From the NCBI RefSeq assembly GCF_021130785.1, contig NC_060213.1:67518501-67582500 (forward strand): a DNA stretch of 64,000 nt. The letters run 5' to 3'. Of this stretch, positions 50,750 through 61,262 are shown piece by piece; position 1 is the first letter of the stretch; each line of letters starts with the position of its first letter. Source of the stretch: Homalodisca vitripennis (taxonomy: Eukaryota > Arthropoda > Insecta > Hemiptera > Cicadellidae). The notes below the pieces were generated by a model that ran no database searches, was not told the origin of the DNA, and saw only the letters and a program-made list of their open reading frames with translations. Made by a program: the position numbers and the translations under genes.

Positions 50750-51975
50750 TTTAAAATGCTTGCCATTGACATTCACCAACGCTTCGATATGTGATAGATT
50801 TTGGAAGAGAATAAAGGAACACCAGCAGCACATCAACTCAGTTTTAATACGAGATTTGGCACTCCAGGTGTTCGGCCTGCCAATATTAGGTGCTCCAGAG
50901 GAATCTCAATTCTTTCAGAACCGTTATATTGCTTGAATGTGATATATTGTGGAGGGGGGAATAAACGAACACCAGCAACATCAACTCAGTTATAAAATGA
51001 GATATGGCACTCGAGGAATTCGGCCTGCCAATATTTGGTGTTCCAGAGGGATCTCAATTCTTTCAGAACCTGTTATATTGCTTTTCAATGTGATATATTG
51101 TGGAAGGGGGGAATAAACGAACACCAGCAGCACATCAACTCAGTTATAATGTGAGATGTGGCACTCCTGGTGTTCGGCCTGCCAATATTAGGTGCTCCAG
51201 AGGGATCTCAATTCTTTCAGAACCGTTATATTGCTTGAATGTGATATATTGTGGAAGGGGGGGAATAAACGAACACCAGCAGCACATCAACTCAGTTATA
51301 ATGTGAGATTTGGCACTCCAGGTGTTCGGCCTGCCAATATTAGGTGCTCCAGAGGAATCTCAATTCTTTCAGAACCGTTATATTGCTTGAATGTGATATA
51401 TTGTGGAGGGGGGAATAAACGAACACCAGCAAAACATCAACTCAGTTATAAAATGAGATATGGCACTCCAGGAATTCGGCCTGCCAATATTGGTGTTCCA
51501 GAGGAATCTCAATTCTTTCAGAACTGTTATATTCTTTTCAATGTGATATATCGTGGAAGTGAATATACGAACACCAGCAGCACATCAACTCAGTTATAAT
51601 GTGAGATATGGCACTCCAGGTATTCGGCCTGCCAATATTTGGTGTTCCAGAGGAATCTCAATTCTTTCAGAACTGTTATATTCTTTTCAATGTGATATAT
51701 CGTGGAAGTGAATATACGAACACCAGCAGCACATCAACTCAGTTATAATGTGAGATATGGCACTCCAGGTATTCGGCCTGCCAATATTTGGTGTTCCAGA
51801 GGAATCTCAATTCTTTCAGAACTGTTATATTCTTTTCAATGTGATATATCGTGGAAGTGAATATACGAACACCAGCAGCACATCAACTCAGTTATAATGT
51901 GAGATATGGCACTCCAGGTATTCGGCCTGCCAATATTTGGTGTTCCAGTGGAATCGCAATTCTTTCAGAACTCTT
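50750..51975. repeat. Tandem repeat, about eight ~150 bp units
   Basis: Each unit contains gaacaccagcagcacatcaa, ctcagttata, gagatatggcactcc, ttcggcctgccaatatt, ggtgttccagaggaatctca and attctttcagaac. The phrase aacaccagc recurs at about 50818, 50969, 51120, 51273, 51421, 51571, 51719 and 51867. The last three units are nearly identical and the first ones more diverged, so growth was mainly at the right end. Because the unit is close to 150 bases, a 50-residue frame stays open across two to three units. Indels break it and I see no sign of selection on it. A single diverged unit lies at 58120-58260. Confidence 0.95.
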
Positions 51976-53109
51976 GTATTGTGTTGTCAAGCCCTATTTC
52001 TAATTATTAATTGATAGGATTATTTATATTTCCTGGATTAACTTACTATATTTAAAATATACTATTTGTTAACATTGTGTTGTTATTATTTTCATTTTAT
52101 GGTTTACAACACTTAAATTGGAATTTAGTGATTGTGTGATATTGTAAATTAAAATTAATTATATGGTGAATTAGTTTTATTATTAGAATACTATTATATT
52201 AACCGTTGAAATAAAATAACAAAAAATCAATATTATTCTCTCATTTTCGAGGTGTTGCTCTTTGAGCACTTAATATATTAATATTCTTAATAATATTGTA
52301 TGTTATTGGTTACCGTTAAAAGGAAATACAGATATCCATAGACATTGTTACATAATAATCATCTAGTAATTACCTAGAAGGTCCGTGCCTGTGCGTACGT
52401 TCGATACTGAGTGAATGCACGACAATTTGTCCATCTGACAAGAGATTAATTCCTCCTCGGATTGGCGGAGTTTTACATGCTATTAATAAAAGTAGGTGTT
52501 CAGCAATCCCGCTTAGCCTGCTGTAGTGTTTGGATTTTAAATAATAGAGAGTTACTAATTTTTACATGTATGTCAGTAGGAACAAAATTTAAGGTCGATT
52601 AGAATTTTTTTCCTGACTGCCTGAACAATTAATAAATTTATCAAATTTTGCTTATGAGAAGTTTTGATCCAATTTTTATACAAACTCAATGTTAAGGTTA
52701 CATTTATATAGACAAATCAGCATGTTTGCTAGTACAATAACAATATACTTCTTAATTTTCGTATCGTGCCGAAACAAGATTTTCACCTAATATCTTTTAA
52801 GAATACAATAATTTTTACAAAATAATATTGTTTATTGTAGTTTTCAAACACAAAGATAAATAATCAATCACAGTAGTATTTTTATCGTTCAATTTATAAT
52901 AATTGAAATTTTAATTCAACTTTGCGCGGAACTCTTTGCGCTTTCCAGGTTTATTAGAGTTACTAAGCTGACTGAGAAAATCAGAACAAATAGAAGGCAC
53001 TGCGTCAAATCACAGTATGATTTTGTCTCATTTGAACTGAAACCAATTACCATTTTTATATATTATTATTATTATTATTATTGAAACTACATAAAATGAA
53101 AGTTTAATA
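51976..53109. other. Non-coding stretch
   Basis: It is AT-rich and contains a short (ATT)n run at 53061-53082. A slightly GC-richer block at 52380-52530 has no recognised feature. Confidence 0.6.
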
Positions 53110-53111
53110 TA

Positions 53112-53656
53112 CAGGGTGAGTCAGAAATATGGTAAAATATTTTAAGACGTGATTGTAGAGCTAAAAAATAAGAAAAAAAATGTTATATAAAGGTAGGTCC
53201 GAAAACGCTCCATTAGTGAGTAATGGCTGGCGAAAAATTTTGCTTTGTTTTCAATTCACCTGGTGAAATTAAGTGATTCTGATATGTTTTGTTCTTACTT
53301 TTTAACTCAAATAAGATGGATTTATGAGGAAAACCACCTGAAAAATCAAATAAAACCACTCTAGAGGTTTTAGTGTGAACGGTTTTTGAGAAAAAGTATG
53401 AAATTTGTCAAAAATCTAATAACAAAAATATAGTCTTAAATGTTTGATGTCCAATAACATTGTTAAATGACCAATAAACAAATTGTTTTTCCTAATACAG
53501 ATTGTAGAGAACTTAATTCTGAAAACAACCATAATAAGCAAAGTTAACTAAATGTGTAAAACAGTTATGAAATTGACTCCTCACGTATTACACTACACAG
53601 CCACCTTTTGCTGTTTTATAATAAGGAATGAGTATCTAATTGGTAACAGCTGGTGA
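53112..53656 (+). repeat. Left long terminal inverted repeat
   Basis: It pairs with 54677-55224. It includes ggtccgaaaacgctccatta, aaatcaaataaaaccactct, tacactacacagccaccttt and the inner edge ggtaacagctggtga. The transposase frame opens immediately inside it, after an in-frame stop at 53654-53656. Confidence 0.92.
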
Positions 53657-54594
53657 TTTTTTGCCACTATTCATCAACGCCTATCTGAAACAGGTCCATT
53701 GAAGTCTTCGGAGCATAGTAATGCAGGCATCGCCCGATCATGTAGGACTGTGGAATTAGAAGGGTTTGTTCTTAATGAAATTTCTGATTATCCTGAAAAG
53801 AGCACTAGAGAATTGTCACTACAGTTCAATGTCAGCCAATCTAGTATTCAGAGAATACTACACGAGTACCAGTTACACCCATACCACTTCCAGCATGTCC
53901 AAACTCTTTTGCCACAAGACTTTCCCCGTGGTGCTTTTTGTCGATGGCTTCTGGGAAAATGTGCTGATCCAAACTTTTTAAATATAATTTTGTTTACCGA
54001 CGAGGCTCACTTTACAAGAACAGCTATCATTAACTTCCATAACAACCACACTTGGGCAGACAGAAATCTTCATGCTATCAAACCTAATTGCCCATATCAG
54101 TTTTCAGTAAATGTTTGGGCTGGAATCTTAGCAGATCTTTTAGTCGTATTCGTGCTTCCTCCCAGGCCTAATGGCGTGTTGTACTTGAACTTTTTAAGAG
54201 ACGAGCTACCTAACCTGCTTGATGATGTACCTCTGCATTTGCGCCAAAACATGTGGTTTATGCATGACGGGGCACCTGCGCACTACTCTCTGGCTGTTCA
54301 TGGACACCTAAATGAGAGTTTCACAAATCAATGGATAGGCCGAGGTAGACCAGTTTCACGGCCAGCAAGATCACCGGACTTAAATCCTTTGAACTTTTAC
54401 CTTTGGGGACATTTAAAAACATTAGTTTACTCTTCCCAATAGATACCATTGAAGAACTCCGATTAAACATTTCTAATGGAATAGAAACCATTAAGCAGAC
54501 ACCTGGAGTTTTTGAACGGGTCCGAAACTCGATGAGAAAACGCCTGAACGCGTGCATTTTGAACAACGGAGGTCACTTTGAGCATCATCTTTAA
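53657..54594 (+). pseudogene. Mariner-like transposase, N-terminally truncated, frameshifted, third catalytic Asp replaced by Asn
   Basis: The frame opens at 53657 inside the second helix-turn-helix region (HQRLSETGPLKSSEH...). Numbering residues from the TTG at 53699, it shows the second DNA-binding helix (STRELSLQFNVSQSSIQRIL, 35-54), first catalytic Asp101 in LFTDEAHF, VNVWAG (138-142), and second Asp190 in FMHDGAPAHY. The SPDLNPLNFYLWG block (225-237) follows. Forty-one residues after Asp190 the position that should be the third acid is Asn232 (codon AAC at 54392-54394), one G-to-A change from Asp. The frame stops near 54441, but a shifted frame continues with TIEELRLNISNGIETIKQTP to NGGHFEH at 54594, so a one-base deletion lies at about 54435. 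The first helix-turn-helix is missing. Three defects make it almost certainly inactive. Confidence 0.92.
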
Positions 54595-54676
54595 TCTTCC
54601 AGCGAGACTTAAAGCGATTGTAGATATGTTTATTGTATTTAAAAATAAAATTTTGAACTAAAAATATTTTTGTTTC

Positions 54677-55224
54677 TCACCAGCTGTTACCAATCAGATA
54701 CTCATTCCTTATTATAAAACAGCAAAAGGTGGCTGTGTAGTGTAATACGTGAGGAGTCAATTTCATAACTTTTTTACACATTTAGTTAACTTTGCTTATT
54801 ATGGTTGTTTTCAGAATTAAGTTCTCTACAATCTGTATTAGGAAAAACAATTTGTTTATTCGTCATTTAAAAATGTTATTGGACATCAAACATTTAAGAC
54901 TATATTTTTGTTATTAGATTTTTGACAAATTTCATACTTTTTCTCAAAAACCGTTCACACTAAAACCTCTAGAGTGGTTTTATTTGATTTTTCAGGTGGT
55001 TTTCCTCATACATACATCTTATTTGAGTTAAAAAGTAAGAACAAAACATATCAGAATCACTTATTTTCACCAGGTGAATTGAAAACAAAGCAAAATCCTT
55101 CGCCAGCCATTACTCACTAATGGAGCGTTTTCGGACCTACCTTTATATAACATTTTTTTTTTTTCTTATTTTTAGCTCTACAATCACGTCTTAAAATATT
55201 TTACCATATTTCTGACTCACCCTG
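54677..55224 (-). repeat. Right long terminal inverted repeat
   Basis: It is the inverse of the left arm, starting inside at tcaccagctgttacc and ending at caccctg before the TA. It differs from the left arm by scattered substitutions and small homopolymer indels. Confidence 0.92.
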
Positions 55225-55226
55225 TA

Positions 55227-56429
55227 TACATAAGATAGTGCTGGTATCCAATCTGCATGATGAATAGCTCGTATCCATTGCTTTCGGTGCTAGTAATTTG
55301 AAGGAAATTTAACGCAATTTACATAACCTTACCCTTTTAAACTATTTCTGTAATTGGATTTACATCCAGGCACTTCACATTGAGCATAGTTTCAATACAT
55401 ATGCATTGAGAACATAATTGTGTACGAATCCCGGCACCTAACATCGCAATATGTTGTACGAGATGCGCAAGTCCTTACAGTGTAAGAGCTGAACAACTGC
55501 AGGATGAACGACTTTTATTACCGACGGCCGTGATTGAGCTAAATATAGATAGTATAACAATAAATATCAACTTTTTACTAATGTAGACCTTTCCTTAGTT
55601 GATATAATATACGAGTTTTACTTCGGTTTTATTCATGTAAATCTATCTAAACCTCCTCATTACATACGATAAATGATTTATTTCCACCATTTACAATAAT
55701 GTTACATATAAACTTACAAATGTTATGGCCAATAAAATTTAGAATTGTTTCTAATACCCCACAGTTTAAATTATAACTAAATTTATTGTTAAGGAGGCAA
55801 AACGTTCACTCATTAGTTATTTTGAAAACTTATGACAGGATATCACAAAACATGTTATTAAAAGAATTAACCACCATAATTAAAATAACATTTATTAGGT
55901 TTTGTCTTGTTTGCCGAGGCCTATAGTAAAGTCCTGGGAATACTAATTCATGGTTTTGCCATACCATCACTTATTGTTTACCAGTTAGTATGTGAGAACT
56001 AAATGTGTTCAAAGTGATTTTGTTCTTTTTTTACTTTCACGCGTAAACCATTCAATCGACTGTACGGATATTTAAATGGATATTCCTAGAGTCCCAGAAA
56101 TGAATATAACTTATTATTATTTATAAAATCTTCTCAGAATACACAGCACTGGTATGTCAAGTGTGTTCATCAAATACATTACCTTTAATCATTATGATTT
56201 TTTTATTATTATATCATTAATTACTGTCTGAATGCTACTTACATAGCTTGGGAAGAAACTGAGAAAGTAGGATAGATTTAAAAATAAAATTACACATTGT
56301 AAAAGATAATTTTATGAAATGAACAAGCTAATATAGAATGTTCCAAAATTGTCATTGATAACTGTCACCGTGTTTTAGCCGAACACTAAATATACCCCAG
56401 AGTGAACTAGCACCTTCCGAGCCAACAAT
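55227..56429. other. Non-coding stretch, nothing seen
   Basis: It is AT-rich, without recognisable repeats, ends of elements or exons. Confidence 0.6.
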
Positions 56430-57108
56430 CAACTCAACAGGTCCCTAATTGCCTCAGTACAGACACCGCTGGGGGAAATTTACTTTGAGGGCCAACAACA
56501 GCACTGTGTAATTAGCCTGCCCACATTTAATGACTTAACCCTTCTATAAAAGTCTGAATTGTTGGAAGTTTTAATTTAATCCAACATGGAACAAGTTTGT
56601 TTTAAATAATCGTAAACCAGAATGCGTATATCATCGAAAAATAATAAATGCAAAAGCGACTTTGCTTGTTTGTTTCGCTTTCATGCATAATTTACTCGAC
56701 CGATAGTACTAAAATTCAACATTTTTATATTTAGATTCCTTGGTATAAATATAGATATATTATATTTTGACAATTACTCCTAGCCACGCCCCATTGATCT
56801 CTAAAACAGCTAAAATCCCATTTTGGTCTCTAAAGTGTCAAAATATAATTAAAAAGAGGCTATTAATCAAATGTACCGTGTTATAATTGTTTTATAAGAG
56901 CATAATTATTTATTTAATTAATGTACGAGTAATCACTATTTATATTTCGTGACACTCATAGTGTGACAGCATAGAGTACAACTTACAATGTGCTTATTCA
57001 AACCTATCCTTTCAAATTTATCTGAAACCACTTTTAAGCACAAAGTAGGAAATACCTTGATGTTTAAGTTTATTAATAGTGTTAGTAAAAATATACATTT
57101 AGTGTAAA

Positions 57109-57117
57109 TATATATAT

Positions 57118-57215
<98 letters not shown>

Positions 57216-57241
57216 AAAATATATATAAATATATATATATA
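57109..57241. repeat. (TA)n microsatellite
   Basis: A compound, slightly interrupted TA tract. Open frames coding Tyr-Ile repeats across it are artefacts of the repeat. Confidence 0.95.
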
Positions 57242-57252
57242 TAGAGAAGAAT

Positions 57253-57395
57253 ATATAATTTTTCTAAAAAAATTGAATCACAAAAAGTACTAGATCCGCC
57301 GAGACCCAAACCCGGATCTCTCACTTTCTGGGTGAATGTGCTACCATTACACCACAGAGCCCTTACCTTTTACAATTCAATTATTATTTATTTCG
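57253..57395 (-). mobile_element. tRNA-derived SINE copy
   Basis: On the minus strand a 69-base tRNA-like head (57360 to about 57292) starts GCTCTGTGGTGTAATGGTAG, which contains a good box A, and ends with a box-B-like GGTTTGGGTC and CGGCGGATC. About 30 upstream bases (aattgaat-gtaaaaggtaag) and a downstream tail (tagtactttttgtgattcaa) are shared with the copy at 60310-60465. It has fixed flanking non-tRNA sequence and a degraded box B, so it is a repeat rather than a working tRNA gene. Confidence 0.75.
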
Positions 57396-58119
57396 CCGTA
57401 TGTGTCACATTTGAATTTAAATAACCACACTAATATATGATAAGAAGACATAATACCTGTCAAACAACTTTTGTTTACATTAATGAAATTTGTATAAATG
57501 GCGCCTAATTGACGGGGGTAAAAGCAAAAATCAACCATTGATAAAATAATACTAAAACCGGAGTAATTAAAAAGGCCTTATATATACACGTTTTGCATAT
57601 TTTTATAATTGTTGTAACAAGGCAAAGTGAAAATTTTTCTCGAAAATATATTTCACTCGAACCAGAAGTACAAAGCCTTTGAAAGTGTGTGTGAATCCAT
57701 GTGTGGTAACTGCTAGTATACTTAAAAAATATATAAAATTTAAATAAATAAATTTATATAGTATTTTTTAGGTTTCAGAGTTATAATTCAATTGTGCATA
57801 ACACAGGTAGTTTACTGCAATATTTTGAGCTAGTATATTTTCTGTGGTTAAAGTTATACACATTTTGTGTTTATAAGGTTACAAGGATTATTCTGCTCAA
57901 TATCCCTATAAGCGTACGTTATATTATTTTGGGTTCCTAAAGAATTTCCAGTAGCACTTTTTTCTTACTACCCATATTATAAACGTTCATTAGGCATTAT
58001 AATCTGGCATTATATTTATAAAAATGAACGTTTTAAAATTATGTTGTTTTCTTTATTGATAAGGGGATATAATTTAGAAAGCTTGCCATTTATTTTCGGA
58101 CCGAGACTTCGGTATTTTA

Positions 58120-58260
58120 CTTATAGTGGAAGGGAAGCTGCGAACACCAGCAACACACATCCACGCTGTTATAATATGAAATATAGCTCTCGTGGTATTT
58201 GTATTGCCAATATTTGGTGTTTCCAGAGGAATCTCCATTATTTCAGAACTGGTGCCTTGA
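58120..58260. repeat. Single diverged unit of the 150 bp tandem repeat family
   Basis: It contains gcgaacaccagcaacacaca, tataatatgaaatatagc, tgccaatatttggtgtttcc and agaggaatctcca. About 60 bases upstream (gcttgccattta..., ttcgg, ttggaag-like) also match the sequence just before the array at 50760, so the family existed as a larger dispersed element before one copy was amplified. Confidence 0.8.
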
Positions 58261-58516
58261 GTTACATTAACGAAATCATATTATCAATTCTTAAATAAAA
58301 TGCTTATTTAAACTCCTTGTACAATCTTACCCAGATTTAAACATTTTAAATGATTGCACTTTATTTCGTTTTTACTTTTAAGATATAGGATGCATGCTAA
58401 CATCTGAATTCTGAATTCATCATTAAAATTAGGAGAGTAACAGATGTAACTGTAGGTTTAGTAAATAAACGAACTAATATAAAAGGTTCAAATATATTTA
58501 CAAAGATTTACAACTA

Positions 58517-58935
58517 CACAGCCCTCTGATTGCCTTGCCTTAGTGAATACACCGTTGGGGGAAATTGATTTTGAGAGCCAACACCACCATTGTATAATTA
58601 CTCTGACCTCAGTTAATAATTATTAACTCTTTAATAAAAGTTAGAATAGCAGTATGTTTTAATTTTACTCAACACTAAAAGGTCTTGTTTTATGTAGCCT
58701 ACTCAGAAATCAGAATTAGTAAATACACTTATAAATTATAATTATAGAAAAATAATAATGTCTAGATAAGGTTTTCTTTACAATTTCGAAGTTATAATAT
58801 ATGTGTTCATGAAACTAGTAGTTTAAAACAATATTTTATGGTAGTATTTTTTTTCGTAAATATATCAAACATAACATAAATTCTTTGTTTTTACGGGTAT
58901 AAGAAGCATTATTCTGTACAATATATCATATAATT
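58517..58935. repeat. Diverged segmental duplication, short copy
   Basis: It is the partner of the segment starting at 56430. The two matching ends are adjacent here, giving the state without the microsatellite and SINE. Confidence 0.7.
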
Positions 58936-60091
58936 TGGAATGATATTATTTAGGATATTATATATATATATATATATATTTATTTATTTATATTCAATTC
59001 CGATTCAATTTTGGATTTTAAGCTATTAACAAAGCTATAAAAATGAATTGATGAGCATAATTACAGTGACGCCTGTAATTTTTTTTAACATGAAAAAATG
59101 GAGGCTTTTTAATTTGAATGTTTGGATTGATTACGAAATTGCGGGAAAGTATATTTTAATACAATATTTTTTTCATATTATATTAAGTAAGTATGTTAGA
59201 TAAGAATAATGGGCACATAAATATCAGCTGTTTAAAAGTGATTAGTAACCGCATATGAATTGAGAACTAATCACTATAAAGGTATGTTTTTAACATCCGG
59301 GTAATCTGTATTTTTCGTTGAATAGCGTTCTATATTAAGTGCTTTTCGTGTTGTAAGGTGGCCTATAAAATTAATGCATTTCCTATGAATTAAATCACTA
59401 TATATTAAAAAATACTAACAGCCTATAAAACATAACTATGCTACTAGTTAAATTTTTACAATACACTTTTCATAATTTAGTTTCACTTCCGTCTGTGAAA
59501 ATTAAATTAAGAATTCGATATGTACATAAATAAGTAAATACAAATTATCCTACATATTTATACGTTTTACAGAAACTACTTCATTTCCAAGAAATAAACA
59601 GGAAAAATGATAATTTATAACTATCGTGCAGATAAAAAAACCAAATTTTAACATACGGGTAGTTTACTTTTGCGCATTGCATAATCTAATGAGTTAATTT
59701 ATTGTTATGAGATGCACTTAATGGACATATTACCTATAATTCCATGACTGTAAACTAGCCAGTTTTACGTGATGATCATCAACTTCTGTTGTATAAAATC
59801 TCCAATATTAGGGTATAAGAAGGTGAATGAAGAAAAAGCATCATCCTCCATACATCGAATATTAACATCTATTCTACTTAGGCCAAAAAATACAAGTTAT
59901 TGGCCACACTATTAGAGATTACACGGAAGAATTTCTCGGGATAGTTCCATTTACTGGCTTAAAAGATAATTTGTAATTGGAAAGTTTGTAAATTTTTCAT
60001 ACGGTTATTATTTACAACATAAGAGTTGAAATTACTAACTGTATTCTTTATTTTTGCTACTCTTTAGGTCCTCTGCTATGTCTATGTTATT

Positions 60092-60094
<3 letters not shown>
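58936..60094. other. Non-coding stretch with short TA run
   Basis: A TA run at about 58957-58979. Otherwise it is AT-rich with no feature recognised. Confidence 0.55.

Positions 60095-60168
<74 letters not shown>
60095..60168. repeat. Compound (AC)n(AT)n microsatellite
   Basis: About 25 AC units run straight into about 12 AT units, followed directly by the SINE-type tail gtttattgaaattaaataag. Confidence 0.95.
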
Positions 60169-60170
60169 GT

Positions 60171-60215
60171 TTATTGAAATTAAATAAGGCTATTGCCATT
60201 TATACAGTTTTAATA
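60171..60215 (+). repeat. Isolated SINE tail
   Basis: The sequence gtttattgaaattaaataag followed by gctattgccatttatacag recurs, almost identical, as the 3' part of the SINE at 60310-60465. It has no tRNA-like head of its own here. Confidence 0.65.
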
Positions 60216-60309
60216 TAAATAAAAGTCGTTTGGCAGGTAATTGGTCTTCCGAGATCATATGTTAGTTTGCTTATTTAAACGCATATTTGACAGGTACGGC
60301 CAAATACAA

Positions 60310-60456
60310 AATAATTGAATCGGAAAAAGTAAAGCGCTCTGTGGTGGTAGCACATTCACGCCGGCAAGTGAGAGATCCGGGTTTGAATCCCGGCGGAGCA
60401 AGTACTTTTTGTGATTCAATGTTTATTGAAATTAAATAAGGCCATTGCCATTTATA

Positions 60457-60465
<9 letters not shown>
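60310..60465 (+). mobile_element. tRNA-derived SINE copy
   Basis: The tRNA-like head is at 60336-60399. The acceptor arms GCTCTG/CGGAGC pair, there is a TPsiC arm CCGGG-TTTGAATC-CCGG with a good box B, and the D region is shortened (GTGGTGGTAGC, having lost the taat present in the other copy). It is followed by agtactttttgtgattcaat and the tail gtttattgaaattaaataag, ending in TA repeats. The parental tRNA is not assignable with confidence because the anticodon loops of the two copies differ. Confidence 0.75.

Positions 60466-60501
<36 letters not shown>
60463..60501. repeat. (TA)n microsatellite at the SINE 3' end
   Basis: About 19 TA units between the SINE tail and the hairpin that follows. 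It probably grew from the SINE's simple-sequence end. Confidence 0.9.
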
Positions 60502-60507
<6 letters not shown>

Positions 60508-60574
60508 TAATAAATACTAAAACCCTTTTAATACACTAATTAAAAGGGTTTTAGTTTCCGATTTATTATTCTAA
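60502..60574. repeat. Long near-perfect hairpin
   Basis: The inner arms actaaaacccttttaat (60516-60532) and attaaaagggttttagt (60539-60555) are perfect 17-base complements around a 6-base loop. The outer arms ttagaataataaat (60502-60515) and atttattattctaa (60561-60574) add 14 pairs, with a 5-base bulge ttccg on one side. No transposon ends or coding are seen. Confidence 0.9.
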
Positions 60575-61262
60575 CATAAAGATAACTCTATAATGTGGAG
60601 TTCATAACATAATATATATATACTGTAAGAATAATTTTGGTTAACAGTTTTAATGTATTGACAGTTGTAGTATTTGTAATATTACTTTCAATATAGGCTA
60701 TGTTGCAACTGTATAACTTTCTTTGCAGAATTGAGAAGTGCAAGTGCAAACAGTACAGTTTAATACACTGTATATTTTTTATGTTAACATTGACCTTAAG
60801 CTAAACTTTGCTTCCCCATTATACTAAAGTACTAAAGGTGCAGAAATTGATTTAAAAAGATTAATTATAAAAGAGAGGCTTTCCAATGTTATTCTCACAT
60901 AGTGTATGTATATGTAATGTTTTGTTGTGAGTTAGTTACTTAATCCTATATCAATTTTATGAATGCTATGATAATTATGATTAGTTTGAAATTAGAAATA
61001 AACTATTATTTTATCTGACTAAAGGAAGAAACTAATCAAGCCGTCGATCTTAGTACATAACTGCAGGTGCATTTTATATATATTACATTATATAAAATTT
61101 TTTTGTAAAATTCTACTCTATAAATAAATTAAGTGTTTATTATATTCCATTAAAACAGTGAGTCGGTTAGATGGAATAGGGTAAAAGATGTAGGTAACAT
61201 TTATTTTCTACAGAATCTGACTAGTACTAGACTTAATATTGGCTATTGTCATTTGTAAAGTA
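60575..61262. other. Non-coding stretch, nothing seen
   Basis: AT-rich sequence without a recognised feature. Confidence 0.6.

Larger units (their letters stand above)
53112..55224 (+). mobile_element. Tc1/mariner-type DNA transposon (DD41D-like) with ~545 bp terminal inverted repeats
   Basis: The termini are cagggtgagtcagaaatatg and its exact inverse, flanked by TA (or TATA) on each side. The left inverted repeat spans about 53112-53656 and the right one 54677-55224. They match through their length with few differences, down to the inner boundary ggtaacagctggtga. The interior encodes one transposase on the plus strand. Such long inverted repeats are unusual for classical mariner, whose repeats are about 30 bp. 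The near identity of the arms suggests recent activity or gene conversion. Confidence 0.92.
56430..57935. repeat. Diverged segmental duplication, long copy (partner 58517-58935)
   Basis: Shared blocks are gacaccgctgggggaaatt/tacaccgttgggggaaatt, gggccaacaacagcac/gagccaacaccaccat, tctataaaagt and, after a gap, gagttataattcaattgtg to ttattctgctcaatat. Between the matching ends the long copy holds about 1.1 kb of extra sequence that includes a TA microsatellite and a SINE, so these were inserted after duplication or lost from the short copy. Confidence 0.7.

Noticed and set aside
50750..51975. CRISPR array
   Set aside because: The unit is about 150 bp with no short repeat/unique spacer pattern, and the genome is eukaryotic.
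56936..57217. Tyr-Ile repeat frame
   Set aside because: It is created by the TA microsatellite. The same applies to the frame at 25133-25450.
60336..60399. Functional tRNA gene
   Set aside because: The D region is shortened, the anticodon loop is irregular, and a second copy shares non-tRNA flanks. A SINE explains it better.
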